Assembly: GCA_049578545.1 (NCBI GenBank)
Contig: JBAUMF010000037.1
Span: forward strand, 1 to 39,649
DNA: 39,649 nucleotides
Reading direction: 5' to 3'
Origin: DASQBT01 sp049578545
Lineage (GTDB): Bacteria > Pseudomonadota > Gammaproteobacteria > Burkholderiales > Thiobacillaceae
The position numbers were made by a program, and so were the translations under genes. Shown here piece by piece: positions 1 through 8,694 of this stretch (its first letter is position 1; the number at the start of each line of letters is the position of its first letter). The notes beneath the pieces are model-generated. The model saw only the letters and a program-made list of their open reading frames with translations. It searched no databases and was not told the DNA's origin.

Positions 1-81
1 ACGAACGCAACCCAGGGCCTCAACCCCTTCAGCTTCATGACCCCCATGATGCCTGCCCCGGCGCCCATGCCCGCCCCGTAA
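1..81 (+). CDS. C-terminal end of a Met/Pro-rich protein (partial)
   Basis: An open frame enters from the left edge and stops with TAA at 79-81, giving 26 residues rich in Met, Pro and Ala (for example FMTPMMPAPAPMPAP). The composition resembles the Met/Pro-rich middle of the secreted protein encoded at 180-806 on the other strand, so it may be a relative. A strong intrinsic terminator follows 19 bases after the stop, which supports a real gene end. Function is unknown and the bulk of the gene lies outside the window. Confidence 0.5.
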   Translation, partial: TNATQGLNPFSFMTPMMPAPAPMPAP

Positions 82-100
82 TCGTTGGTAGTAGCATCAG

Positions 101-125
101 CGCCCCGGCATGTCCGGGGCGTTTT
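101..125 (+). terminator. Rho-independent terminator
   Basis: A perfect 8-bp stem (CGCCCCGG at 101-108, CCGGGGCG at 114-121) with a 5-base loop is followed directly by TTTT (122-125). It sits just after the stop codon of the partial plus-strand gene ending at 81. Confidence 0.85.
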
Positions 126-179
126 CAGATACCACGTTATTGGTCGTCGTTGGGTGTATTAATACTGCGTGTGCGTGGC

Positions 180-806
180 TCACTTGCCTTCCGCTGGCTT
201 ATCCGACATTTTTCTGGCGTGGTGACGAGGGCGGCGATGATGTCGGGCCTTTGCCGCACGTTTATGGGCCTTGGCAGTGGCTGCGGGGCCAGGCCCTGCA
301 GCTGAGGCCAGGGCTGGCGAAGCTGCAGTTGTGGGCGGGATTGAGTTGGGGAACATCTTTATCCAGGCTGCCGGATCAAACATGTTGGTGGCTGGTGCCT
401 GCGAGGAAGTTACCTGTTGAGACGCTGGAGTAGCGGGGAAGAATGGCATGTATGCGCCTTGAGCCGATGTTGCAGGCATGCCGTATGTCGCAACGCCATA
501 ATTCGATGCTGGAGCCTGCTGAGGCGCGGCCATCATGGTCATCTGGTTCATCATGGCTGCCAGATTCATCAGGCTCATGACTGCCGACAACATTGGTGCC
601 AAGATCGCCATCGGATTCAGCATGGTGTTGGGATTCATATAACCCATGGAAGCGGCCATCATCGGTCCCGTCCCGTTCGTGGGAGCCATCACGGTGTTGG
701 GATTCGCATAGGTTATGGGGTTCATCATCTGTTCAGAGCCATTTTTAGCCTGTACTGAACTGCTTGCCAGGACGAGGGTGATGATGGGCAGGGCGTAAAC
801 TTTCAT
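180..806 (-). CDS. Secreted Met/Pro-rich protein with His/Arg-rich basic tail
   Basis: A 208-residue protein with a typical signal peptide (MKVYALPIITLVLASSSVQA, cleavage after about residue 20). The mature part has low-complexity Met/Asn/Pro segments (NPNTVMAP, MNPNTMLNPMAILAP), a Met/Gln-rich stretch, and a C-terminal basic tail with HHRRPRHH and a final KPAEGK. GAGGAG stands 5 bases before the ATG. I recognise no domain. Met- and His-rich periplasmic proteins often bind metal such as copper, but that is only a suggestion here. The tail closely resembles that of the partial protein at 39309-39649, so the two probably belong to one family. Its start overlaps the stop of the small ORF at 803-1000 by 4 bases. 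Confidence 0.6.
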   Translation of the reverse strand: MKVYALPIITLVLASSSVQAKNGSEQMMNPITYANPNTVMAPTNGTGPMMAASMGYMNPNTMLNPMAILAPMLSAVMSLMNLAAMMNQMTMMAAPQQAPASNYGVATYGMPATSAQGAYMPFFPATPASQQVTSSQAPATNMFDPAAWIKMFPNSIPPTTAASPALASAAGPGPAATAKAHKRAAKARHHRRPRHHARKMSDKPAEGK

Positions 807-1000
807 GAAATCTCCTCGATGGCAGGTACGTTACTTACTTTACCGTTACCCGGACATTTCTCGGGTGCCCGGGGTATGGTGCAGCCGACGCAGCTCACGT
901 AGCGCAAGCCACCTGCAATCAGAAAACCATACGACTCGGCAAATGGGGCCGGTTTAGGTCGACCACGGATGCCCCTCCAAGCGTGCTTGTAGTTTTTCAT
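803..1000 (-). CDS. Possible small protein, translationally coupled
   Basis: A 65-residue ORF (MKNYKHAWRGIRG...) with a plausible ribosome binding site (GAAGGTG, 5 bases before ATG). Its stop codon overlaps the start of the secreted Met/Pro-rich protein as ATGA, a usual sign of translational coupling. It contains three cysteines (CVGC and one ten residues later) and no recognisable domain. It could instead be part of the leader of the downstream gene. No homolog comes to mind. Confidence 0.3.
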   Translation of the reverse strand: MKNYKHAWRGIRGRPKPAPFAESYGFLIAGGLRYVSCVGCTIPRAPEKCPGNGKVSNVPAIEEIS

Positions 1001-1555
1001 AGTAGCACCTTCACGCATGCCATCATGGTTGAGGCCAGTCACCGCACCAATCTTCGCAAATGTCTCCTGCATGCCAAGGACCGGACGATCATCAGTTCGA
1101 TCTGGCTGTCTCGCCAAACATCGGTTGTGGCCGATTCTTGCCTGATGCGCGTTCAGCGAACGTTCGGAAAATTTAGCAGTTACCCCTCGATTGTCTTCTG
1201 CGGCCGACACGCAGTCGCCTGCTTACCTAATCGAACACGTTATACGTTACAGAGACTTGACAGCCCGCAGTCTGGTTTCAGCAGTGCGGAGCGCAAGATA
1301 CACAGTAATTTCAAACGTTACTTTGCGTTCGGTCAATCCAGAATCGATGAAGCAAATTGCTGGCCTTTCTGTGGCTGGACAGCCGGGCCGTCTAATGAAT
1401 TCAACCTGTGGGGCGCGGGAGTCATTCATGGCCTGCTGGAGGCGTCGAGCAAGAGAACCTTGTCGAGCAGTTCGGATTCATGAGGACTTCAACGTGCTCG
1501 GCGATTCAATGCCTGGGCTGCAATATTGAGCTTTCGCGCGGGGTTCAGGTCAGGT
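1001..1555. other. Stretch without a recognisable gene
   Basis: About 555 bases between the small ORF and the CDF transporter. Several frames are open for 60-166 codons on both strands, but none shows a recognisable protein, good ribosome binding site or consistent coding character. It may hold the promoter for the leftward genes at 180-1000. Confidence 0.4.
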
Positions 1556-2482
1556 TCAACGCGGCATTTCGTAAGGATCGTCCGACCGGTCCAATTCCTG
1601 GTCGACCAGCGAAACCGGGTCTTCCCTGGGCTCAAGGTGGGTCGTCACGTGGGCCTGCGGCACTACCCGCCGGATGTCGGCCTCGATCCGCTCGCACCAG
1701 TCATGCCCCACCTGAACCGTCCAGGCCCCCGGAGTCAGGACATGCAGGGTGACGAAGGCGCGGCTGCCAGCCTGGCGGGTGCGCACGGCATGGAAATCCA
1801 GTCCCTGCATGCGGTAATCGTCCAGCACCGCCTCGATCGCCCCGAGTGCTTCCCCGGGCAGTGAAGCATCCATCAGACCGCTTGCCGAACGGTGCATTAA
1901 TTGCCAACCGGTCCAGACGATATTCAGCGCAACCATTAGGGCGATCACCGGGTCGAGCCAAAGCCAGCCGGTCAGCCAAACCAAACCGACCCCGGCGATG
2001 ACCCCGGCCGACGTCCAAACGTCAGTCAGCAAATGGCGGGCATCCGCCTCCAACGTGATCGAGTTGTACTTGCGGCCCACCGCCATGAGGATGCGCGCGG
2101 TAACCAGGTTGATGACCGAAGCCAGCATCGACACCCCCAGGCCGATGCCGACCGCCTCGATGGGTCGTGGCCCGATCAGCCTTTCGACCGCTGCGTAGCC
2201 GATGCTGACGGCGGCAATGATGATCAGGAAGCCCTCAAAGGCGCTGGAGAAGTATTCCGCCTTGCCATGGCCGTGAGCATGATCATGGTCAGCCGGGCGC
2301 GCCGCTACCGACAGCATGGCCAGTGCCATCATCGCCCCGGCCAGGTTGACGACGGATTCCAGCGCGTCCGAGAGGAGGCCGACCGAGCCGGTCAGCCGCC
2401 AAGCCAACCCCTTGAGCACGATCGTGGCGAGGGCGGCGGCGATGGATAGCCAGGCGTAGCGGGTCAGGGTGGCAGGGAGCAT
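1556..2482 (-). CDS. Cation diffusion facilitator (CDF) transporter
   Basis: An inner-membrane divalent metal cation/proton antiporter of the CDF family (FieF/ZitB-like; zinc, iron or related metals). It has the two typical metal-site motifs: SDALES in the second membrane segment and HLLTDVWTS in the fifth, plus a His-rich cytoplasmic stretch (DHDHAHGHGKAEYFSS) before the third segment. The C-terminal third is the cytoplasmic dimerisation domain (ending ...VTTHLEPREDP). The length of about 308 residues is usual. I chose the ATG at 2482; an in-frame TTG at 2494 would add four residues, and neither has a strong ribosome binding site. Substrate cannot be told from sequence alone. Confidence 0.9.
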   Translation of the reverse strand: MLPATLTRYAWLSIAAALATIVLKGLAWRLTGSVGLLSDALESVVNLAGAMMALAMLSVAARPADHDHAHGHGKAEYFSSAFEGFLIIIAAVSIGYAAVERLIGPRPIEAVGIGLGVSMLASVINLVTARILMAVGRKYNSITLEADARHLLTDVWTSAGVIAGVGLVWLTGWLWLDPVIALMVALNIVWTGWQLMHRSASGLMDASLPGEALGAIEAVLDDYRMQGLDFHAVRTRQAGSRAFVTLHVLTPGAWTVQVGHDWCERIEADIRRVVPQAHVTTHLEPREDPVSLVDQELDRSDDPYEMPR

Positions 2483-2494
2483 GTACGAGCCCAA

Positions 2495-2993
2495 GGGTAC
2501 AAGTTCATTTTATCGCGTAGGGGCGCGAGGTGCTCAGTCATCGTCACCATCACGGCGATCACATCGACTTCGCAGACCGACCCGAAGCAGCTTGCCTGAA
2601 ATTGCTGCCCTGCATGTGCAAGGTAGAAGCGCCCTGCCCCGTTTCAAACAGGGAACCGGGCTGCAGGCCAATATCAACAGGGCAAAGACGCAAGAAAAGC
2701 GAGGCGCATGGATTTTTGCCGCCAGGTTGCGACCACACGGCCCCTGCTGGTCATAATGATCTCGCAACTTGCGACCTCCCCTGCCAGGAATTTGCCGTTG
2801 TCTTTGCCAAGGTGGTGTTTAGCTGAGCAGCGCGCGCAGCCACCCAGATGGGATTCCGAATGCAGCTGGCTCATCACAGCCGAACCGCATAATTTCCCCT
2901 CCGGCCAACTTTCTCATTGGCGAATTTTGTGTCGTAGACCCAAGCGGGTACGATCTACCCTTTCCATGGCCAGATACGGATTGAAGTGAAGTA
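2495..2993. other. Intergenic region, divergent promoters
   Basis: About 500 bases between the divergent CDF and DUF349 genes. Short frames exist on both strands but none resembles a known protein. It presumably holds the promoters for both neighbours; I see no clear operator or repeat. Confidence 0.4.
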
Positions 2994-5708
2994 ATGAAGT
3001 GGATTTCCAGTTTGCTGAACAAGCCTGGCGCAAAGCGGTCTGCGCCATCGAGCCCGCCGGTCACCGAGGCAGCCAAGCCGGTGGAGGATATCGAACAGCT
3101 GCGCAATGCGCTGGCCATCGCCGTCGACAGCGGGGGAAAAATACAACTTGCTGACCGACTGGGCCGGGCCTTGGCAGGCCGCTCACAGTCGCCGCGGCTT
3201 GAGGACCCTACCGAGGTCTGGGTGGCAGCGATCTGCAATGCTCCAGACAAGACGCTCGCACTGGCCTGGAGCGCGAACCTTAATGGCGATGCCTGGCTGG
3301 CCGAGATGGCGAAAGTGGCGCGCATGGCCGAGGTTCGATACGCTTGTGCCCAGCGCATTGAGACAACTGCCGTGCTGGAGCAGGTCGCCAATGCCAGCCG
3401 GGGCAAGGACAAACGGGTTTATCGCCACTGTACCGATCTGCTGCGGCAACGCCGGCAGGCGGAAGTGAGCAACCAGCGCGCGCTGGACATCGCCGGCGAA
3501 CTGCGCAGTTTGCTCGACGTCGCTCCGCTGCCCCATACGCGCCTGCTGCAGTTAAAAAGGGATTTGGCCGCCCTGGGTGATTCGGGCGAAGCCTGCCTTG
3601 AATGCAATGCACTCATGCAGCAGGCACTTGCCCGACTGCGTGAGGAAGCGGAGGCGCGGCGTAACCTGCACATGCACCAGGTTGCGGCCGTGCAGCTGGC
3701 GTCGGAATGCGCCAGCGTCGAATGGCCTTGGGCCGAGCAGCTCGATGGTTGGCGTGCTCAACTCGACAGCATGAAACTGACCAGGGATGGGCTTCCGTCA
3801 TGGCTTGCTGGCGAGTCCGCAGCGCGTGCGCTGGACAAGTCGCTGGGCGAGATCGAATCCCGCATGGCGATGCTGGCAGTCGACGACAAGCACATCCTGG
3901 TTTGCGAGCAGTTCCTCAATGCGCTGAATGCCGAGCAGCCACCCAAAGCGGATACGGCGGCGGCCTGGGATGCGCTGGCCAAGCCAGAGCATCCGGGCTC
4001 GCGCCAGTATCTGGAGTCACGCTGGCAGGCGTTGAACACGAGCTTGTCGAGGATCGCCGTGCGGGAAGCGGCGCCAGAATTGCAGACCACGCCACCGCCG
4101 CAGCCGCGGTTCGACCACACCGCCGTACGCGGATTGCTGGACAAGCTGGAACTGGCGATAGGACAGGGACAACTGGCCGACGCCAACGCGATCGAGAAAC
4201 AGATCAATGCCACCTTGGGCAACAACAGCCTGCATGGCGCTCTGGAATCACGGCTGCAGACACTCCATGCGCAACTGCAAGCATTACGCGGTTGGGCGCG
4301 TTGGGGCACGGGGCAGGTCCGCGAGAAATTGATCGCTGCTGCCGGGGAACTGCTCCAGGGCGAACGTGATGGGGAAGAACTCGCCATCTCCATCTCTGCG
4401 CTGCGCGAGGAGTGGAAGCGCCTCAATGCGCACGGCCCCGCCACCAAGACACAGTGGGAAAGCTTCGACGCGATACTGGAAAAGGCCTACCAACCTGTCG
4501 CCGCGCACCGCGCCGCAGAGGCGGCTCGCCAGGCCGAGGCGCGCGTGGCCAGGGAAGCGCTGTGCGATGGATGGGAAGCAGAGGTGGCCGGCATCGTCTG
4601 GGAACACGCCGACTTCAAGGTGATCGAGGGCCGGCGCGCGGAAATGCTCAAGCAATGGCACGCTGCGCCCCGGTCCGGCTTCCGCGACGAACGAGCCTTG
4701 CGCAAGCGCGTCAACTCCCTGGTAGACAGTATCGACGCACGCCTGGACGCCGCGCGTGCGGCCGAATATGAGCGCCGCGAGCAACTCATCACCGCTGCGG
4801 AAGCGCTGAACGGGCAGCCCGACCTAACAAGGGCGATGACCGAAGCCAAGGCCTTGCAGGGCAGCTGGATCCAGCAGCCAACCCCGGTGCGTCTCAATCG
4901 AAAAGACGAAGAGAAGTTGTGGCAGCGTTTCCGTACCGCCTGCAACGCCGTGTTTGAGCGCCGCGACGCCCAGCGCGCCGAACAGGAGGCGCAGCGCCAG
5001 GAGCAGGCACGGTCACGCCAGTTGCTGCTGGATGCCTTCGCGGCCGCCTTGGCCAGCGCCGATGGCAACGCGGTCAAGCAAGCCGTGGCCCAGTTCCGCG
5101 CCAACTGGGGCGTTACCCGCCAGTCTGCGCGCACCCCCGCCGACACTCTGGAGACCCGGGCGAACGAGTTGCAGCAGCTGGCCCAGCGGCGTCTCGATGA
5201 GCTTCGCAGGCAGAAGCATCTGGATCATTTTGAACTGTTGGCGCAAAGGAGTGGCCTGGCTGAGCGCGTCGAGGCGGCGGTGCTTTCCGGCGGGCCGATC
5301 GAGGCCGTTGTAGCCGAGGCGAAACAGGCCTGGAATGCATTGCCGCCGCTGCCTGGCAATACCGAGACTCTGTTAGCCAAGCGCTTCGACGCGGCGAGTG
5401 GCATTACCCGCGTGGATCTGGCGGCCGGCCGCGAGGCACGGGAAGGCTTGCTGCTCGACCTGGAAATCGCCCTCGGCCTGCCATCACCGGAAGAATACAC
5501 AGCGGCTCGTCGCCAACGCCAATTGGAGCGATTGCAGAACCGTTTTGGCGCCGCCGCGGCGCAGGGGGCGGAACCGGAAGTATTGCTGGCCCACTGCTAC
5601 GCCACGGCCGCAGTTCCGGATGAGACCTTCGAGCGGCGAATCGAGATAATTGTGCGCCATCTGGTGGAGCAGGATGCCCCGGCAAACCGAAAATCTGCGC
5701 AACGATAA
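2994..5708 (+). CDS. DUF349 domain-containing protein
   Basis: A large 904-residue, mostly helical, charged soluble protein made of several repeats of the DUF349 type, in which segments such as LREEWKRL and WQRFRTACNAVFERRDAQRAE recur with conserved Trp and basic residues. No signal peptide or membrane segment is visible. DUF349 proteins of this size are common in betaproteobacteria. Their role is not established; nucleic-acid or stress-related functions have been suggested from distant members. The start MKWISSLLNKPG is the first ATG of the frame, with only a weak purine-rich site (GAAGTGA) in front. The gene converges with the membrane protein at 5742, leaving 33 bases between the stops. 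Confidence 0.8.
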   Translation: MKWISSLLNKPGAKRSAPSSPPVTEAAKPVEDIEQLRNALAIAVDSGGKIQLADRLGRALAGRSQSPRLEDPTEVWVAAICNAPDKTLALAWSANLNGDAWLAEMAKVARMAEVRYACAQRIETTAVLEQVANASRGKDKRVYRHCTDLLRQRRQAEVSNQRALDIAGELRSLLDVAPLPHTRLLQLKRDLAALGDSGEACLECNALMQQALARLREEAEARRNLHMHQVAAVQLASECASVEWPWAEQLDGWRAQLDSMKLTRDGLPSWLAGESAARALDKSLGEIESRMAMLAVDDKHILVCEQFLNALNAEQPPKADTAAAWDALAKPEHPGSRQYLESRWQALNTSLSRIAVREAAPELQTTPPPQPRFDHTAVRGLLDKLELAIGQGQLADANAIEKQINATLGNNSLHGALESRLQTLHAQLQALRGWARWGTGQVREKLIAAAGELLQGERDGEELAISISALREEWKRLNAHGPATKTQWESFDAILEKAYQPVAAHRAAEAARQAEARVAREALCDGWEAEVAGIVWEHADFKVIEGRRAEMLKQWHAAPRSGFRDERALRKRVNSLVDSIDARLDAARAAEYERREQLITAAEALNGQPDLTRAMTEAKALQGSWIQQPTPVRLNRKDEEKLWQRFRTACNAVFERRDAQRAEQEAQRQEQARSRQLLLDAFAAALASADGNAVKQAVAQFRANWGVTRQSARTPADTLETRANELQQLAQRRLDELRRQKHLDHFELLAQRSGLAERVEAAVLSGGPIEAVVAEAKQAWNALPPLPGNTETLLAKRFDAASGITRVDLAAGREAREGLLLDLEIALGLPSPEEYTAARRQRQLERLQNRFGAAAAQGAEPEVLLAHCYATAAVPDETFERRIEIIVRHLVEQDAPANRKSAQR

Positions 5709-5741
5709 CGCGCTTGCAGTTGGGAGCTGCGATGCTTCTCG

Positions 5742-6227
5742 TCAGGTCAGGTGAAGCCATGCACAGGCGCAGGCCAGCGCGTCAGGCTGCGGCGCCGCGA
5801 GACTGGTGGCCGTGGCCCGTACAAGCTCGGCCGCGAAACCCGACAGCACATAACCGGCAGCCACGATCAGCAATCCGGCAGACAGCGTGGGAAGATAATC
5901 AAGCAAGCGCGTCAGCCAGTCGGTAAAGGTCTGCAGCCCCAGCGTCTGCGTAGCCGCGGTGACGAAGAACAGCAGCACCACGCAGTAAACGACGGCGCCC
6001 AGCAATGCGGCAGCGCGGCCGGTGCGCCAGCGCGCCTTGCCAGTGCTGCGGGCCACCAGTGAATCAAGCAGCGCCGCACCACGCCGCGCAGCCAGCCGCA
6101 ACAACCGCGCAATCAGCCAGCCGATCAACAGCAGCGTTACCGCGCCCAGCAGTTGCGGCAGGTGCTCCAGCACCCGGTCGTAGGTGGCTGTGGCAACCCG
6201 GTCCAGCGCTTCAGCGTAGTTGGCCAT
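5742..6227 (-). CDS. Short membrane protein with MscS-type TM-helix repeats
   Basis: A 161-residue inner-membrane protein resembling the conserved TM-helix repeat found in small mechanosensitive-channel-like proteins. The first hydrophobic segment is LPQLLGAVTLLLIGWLIARL, the second LLGAVVYCVVLLFFVTA, the third LPTLSAGLLIVAAGYVLSG. Relatives I know usually continue with another helix pair, but here the protein ends in a short tail (ACACAWLHLT) right before the convergent DUF349 gene. The C-terminus may therefore have been lost. I checked the other two frames past the stop and saw no continuation. Ion channel function is inferred, not shown. Confidence 0.6.
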   Translation of the reverse strand: MANYAEALDRVATATYDRVLEHLPQLLGAVTLLLIGWLIARLLRLAARRGAALLDSLVARSTGKARWRTGRAAALLGAVVYCVVLLFFVTAATQTLGLQTFTDWLTRLLDYLPTLSAGLLIVAAGYVLSGFAAELVRATATSLAAPQPDALACACAWLHLT

Positions 6228-6603
6228 GCAGTTTTCTTACCCCAGAGATTTCATGACCTTGAGCCTGGCCGCCTCGCGCGCAGCATGTTCCCATCAGCAT
6301 TCGTCGCCACTGACAAGCCGAAACCGCAGCCAACCACGACCAACGATGCAGCGTTCGCGGAAGGACTCGCGTCAGGCCGGTTCGCGCACCGCGCGGCCAC
6401 CCCGCCATAACCAGCAAGAAGTTGAGTCAGACCGCGCAGCATCCGCTGGACCAAACCACTCAGCACCGCTTTTCTGGTTGCAGCACACATTTAGCGAGAA
6501 TCACGTTTGCCAATAACATGATCCGCGCGTTAACAGCATGCATGCCTAACCCATGACTTTGGCGTTGCCGGTTGACGATGTCCTTGATCGTTCAACACGA
6601 TGG
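6228..6603. other. Intergenic region
   Basis: About 375 bases with no convincing gene. Short open frames on both strands lack ribosome binding sites and recognisable content. It should hold the promoter of the leftward TM-helix protein and the 3' end of the diguanylate cyclase transcript. I see no terminator hairpin with a T-run. Confidence 0.35.
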
Positions 6604-7587
6604 CTAAGAACTTCTTTGGCTGTGAACATTGCTTCTTTGTCTTTTGCGTTCGTACATCAATGAATCCCCATCGGCCAGTAACGTTTCAAGTTTCCGATGC
6701 TTGTCAGGCTCAAATTGAACGATTCCATAAGAGAACGAAATGCCATAGCCGCGATTGGCTTGCTGATTATATTTTTCCAACCACGTCCGGAATCGCGCGA
6801 TAACGTCCTCTGCGCCTTCCTTTGATGTGTTGGTAAGCAATGCGACAAACTCATCGCCCCCCAGCCGCGCGACGATGTCCGAGTCCCTGAAGTTGCTTTT
6901 CATCTGGTCGGCAAAGGCAACCAATGCCCGATCGCCTTCAGCATGCCCAAACTTGTCATTGATCGGTTTGAATCCGTTCAGGTCGAGAAAGACCAGCGAC
7001 ACAGGAATCCCCTCCCGCGCACAAAGGCTTAGGTCGTGCTGAGCGATCATCATGAAGCCTCGCCTGTTGGATATACTGGTAAGCTCGTCCAGTGTCGCCA
7101 TTTGCACTGCGGCGAGTTCGCGTTCCACCATTGACGCAAGGTCTGCCAGTGTTTCAAGGTCTTCCTGACCCAGATTTCTGGGTTGCTGGTCAATGATGCA
7201 AAGCGTCCCCAGCTTGTTGCCATTCAGGGATCTCAGGGGGCATCCGGCGTAGAAGCGAATATTGGGATCATGCAAGACCAGAGGGTTGTCCGCAAAACGC
7301 TCATCCTTTGTTGCGTCGGGAATGAGGAATATCTCGTTACCCAGAATGGCATGCCCACAAAATGAAATATCTCGTGGTGTTTCACTCACGCTGAGGCCTA
7401 CACAGGACTTGAACCACTGACGGTTTTCGTCAACCTGGCTGACAAGTGCGATAGGCACTCCGAACATGCGCTTGGCCATGCGTGTCAGACGATCAAAGCG
7501 TTCCTCCTGAGGGGTGTCGAGGATGTTGAGTGACCTCAGGGTCTTGAGGCGAGCCTCCTCCTCTTCGGGGATATCCGGTGATTTCAA
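6604..7587 (-). CDS. GAF-GGDEF diguanylate cyclase
   Basis: Makes cyclic di-GMP from two GTP. The N-terminal half is a GAF sensor domain (from RLKTLRSLNILDTPQEERFD through FYAGCPLRSLNGNKLGTLCIID). The C-terminal half is a GGDEF domain with an intact LGGDEF active site and an RDSD inhibitory I-site five residues before it, so product feedback is expected. I chose the TTG at 7587 because AAGGA lies six bases upstream and this is where the family usually begins. An ATG at 7761 would add 58 residues with no family resemblance. No membrane segment is seen, so the protein is probably cytosolic. It is a single gene on this strand. Confidence 0.88.
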   Translation of the reverse strand: MKSPDIPEEEEARLKTLRSLNILDTPQEERFDRLTRMAKRMFGVPIALVSQVDENRQWFKSCVGLSVSETPRDISFCGHAILGNEIFLIPDATKDERFADNPLVLHDPNIRFYAGCPLRSLNGNKLGTLCIIDQQPRNLGQEDLETLADLASMVERELAAVQMATLDELTSISNRRGFMMIAQHDLSLCAREGIPVSLVFLDLNGFKPINDKFGHAEGDRALVAFADQMKSNFRDSDIVARLGGDEFVALLTNTSKEGAEDVIARFRTWLEKYNQQANRGYGISFSYGIVQFEPDKHRKLETLLADGDSLMYERKRQRSNVHSQRSS

Positions 7588-8222
7588 TGCGTATCCTTCG
7601 TGCGTATGGGGTGCAGTGACCCTATCAATCAGCCCACAGTTTAGACATGGATATGGCTGCCCGCGCCTCTGTAACAATCGTTTATGCATTCTTCCGTGTC
7701 TTCGTATTCCCATCGATTGTCCAAATAGCCGGGACGCCCCCAAAGGACCCGTTTTGATCATCGCCTGAGGAGCGCGATACCCCTCACATGGCTCAACTCA
7801 CCTCGACTGGCCGAACGCGCATGGTGACCAGTTGATCTGACGGGATCACCGACAAACGGCACTGCGGAGGTCCGGCAGACGCAGACGTGAGCGGCGCGCT
7901 CCCGATGGTTCAAGTGGCGCTGATCGGCCTCCGCGCGTATCCGCTGCCACAGGACTCACAGGGACTTCAGGACTGCTGTTGAATTTCTCATCCCTGAGGT
8001 GTGTCTCAAGCGTGATCTGACCTGAGGCGTGGCAGGTGCCCGAGCACAAGCGTCATGTTTCGACGTAGTAGAAGAATTTGGCTGGGGCTCCTGTAAATAC
8101 CATGGTGCACAAATGGCCATAACTTTATGATGGTTTTGAACTTCTTCTAACCCTATGTGCATGCGCTCTGTTGAATCAGGCACATAGCCATTCATGCTGC
8201 AAACAGCAGACCAGGGAGAGTG
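7588..8222. other. Intergenic region upstream of soxX
   Basis: About 635 bases between the divergent diguanylate cyclase and soxX. No frame resembles a known protein. An 8-bp inverted repeat (CTATGTGC at 8153-8160, GCACATAG at 8180-8187) lies about 35 bases before the soxX start and could be an operator or leader hairpin. The region should carry the sox promoter. Confidence 0.4.
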
Positions 8223-8687
8223 ATGATGCGGAGGAAGTTACTAATATTGACCACACTGTGCGCCGCCCTGCCCATCCCGGCAATAGCTGACGATACTTCT
8301 GCAGGGGCGTATCAGTCCTACACCGTTAAGAACCATGCCATTGACGCACCGCTCGGCGGCCTCAAAGGCCATCCCGCCAGAGGCCGCAAACTAGCCATCA
8401 ACAGCGCCAAGGGCAACTGCCTGGCTTGTCACAAGCTGCCCATTCCGGAAGAGGAGTTTCATGGCGAGGTGGGCCCCTCCCTATACGGCCTGGCGAATCG
8501 CCTCAACGAGGGAAAGATACGCTTGCGCATTGTCAACATACAGCAACTCATTCCCTTCAGCCTGATGCCGCCCATGTACATGAACCCGGCCGACCTGAAA
8601 CAAGTGGCAAAGAAATTCCAGGGTCAAACCGTTCTCACCGCGCAGGAGGTGGAGGATGTGGTGGCTTATCTGATGACGCTTAAGTGA
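8223..8687 (+). CDS. soxX: Sulfur-oxidation cytochrome c subunit SoxX
   Basis: The monohaem c-type subunit of the periplasmic SoxXA complex, which couples thiosulfate to the carrier protein SoxYZ. It has a signal peptide (LLILTTLCAALPIPAIA), the haem motif CLACH with GEVGPSLYG after it, a Met-rich axial-ligand stretch (MPPMYMNPADL), and the typical end LTAQEVEDVVAYLMTLK. About 154 residues is usual. AGGGAG at 8213-8218 serves either ATG at 8223 or 8226; a GTG at 8220 is also in frame. soxA follows 7 bases after the stop, but that gene is broken, and no soxYZ or soxB is visible here. Confidence 0.93.
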   Translation: MMRRKLLILTTLCAALPIPAIADDTSAGAYQSYTVKNHAIDAPLGGLKGHPARGRKLAINSAKGNCLACHKLPIPEEEFHGEVGPSLYGLANRLNEGKIRLRIVNIQQLIPFSLMPPMYMNPADLKQVAKKFQGQTVLTAQEVEDVVAYLMTLK

Positions 8688-8694
8688 GGGGACG

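Noticed and set aside
983..1529. Plus-strand frames of 166 and 112 codons upstream of the CDF gene
   Set aside because: The two overlap in different frames, neither has a good ribosome binding site, and the translations resemble nothing known.
7588..7761. N-terminal extension of the diguanylate cyclase to the ATG at 7761
   Set aside because: The added 58 residues are not like the family, and a TTG with a well-placed AAGGA marks the usual family start.
8153..8187. Inverted repeat CTATGTGC/GCACATAG as a terminator
   Set aside because: The loop is long, no T-run follows, and it lies just upstream of soxX; an operator or leader hairpin is more likely, so it is only noted in the intergenic entry.
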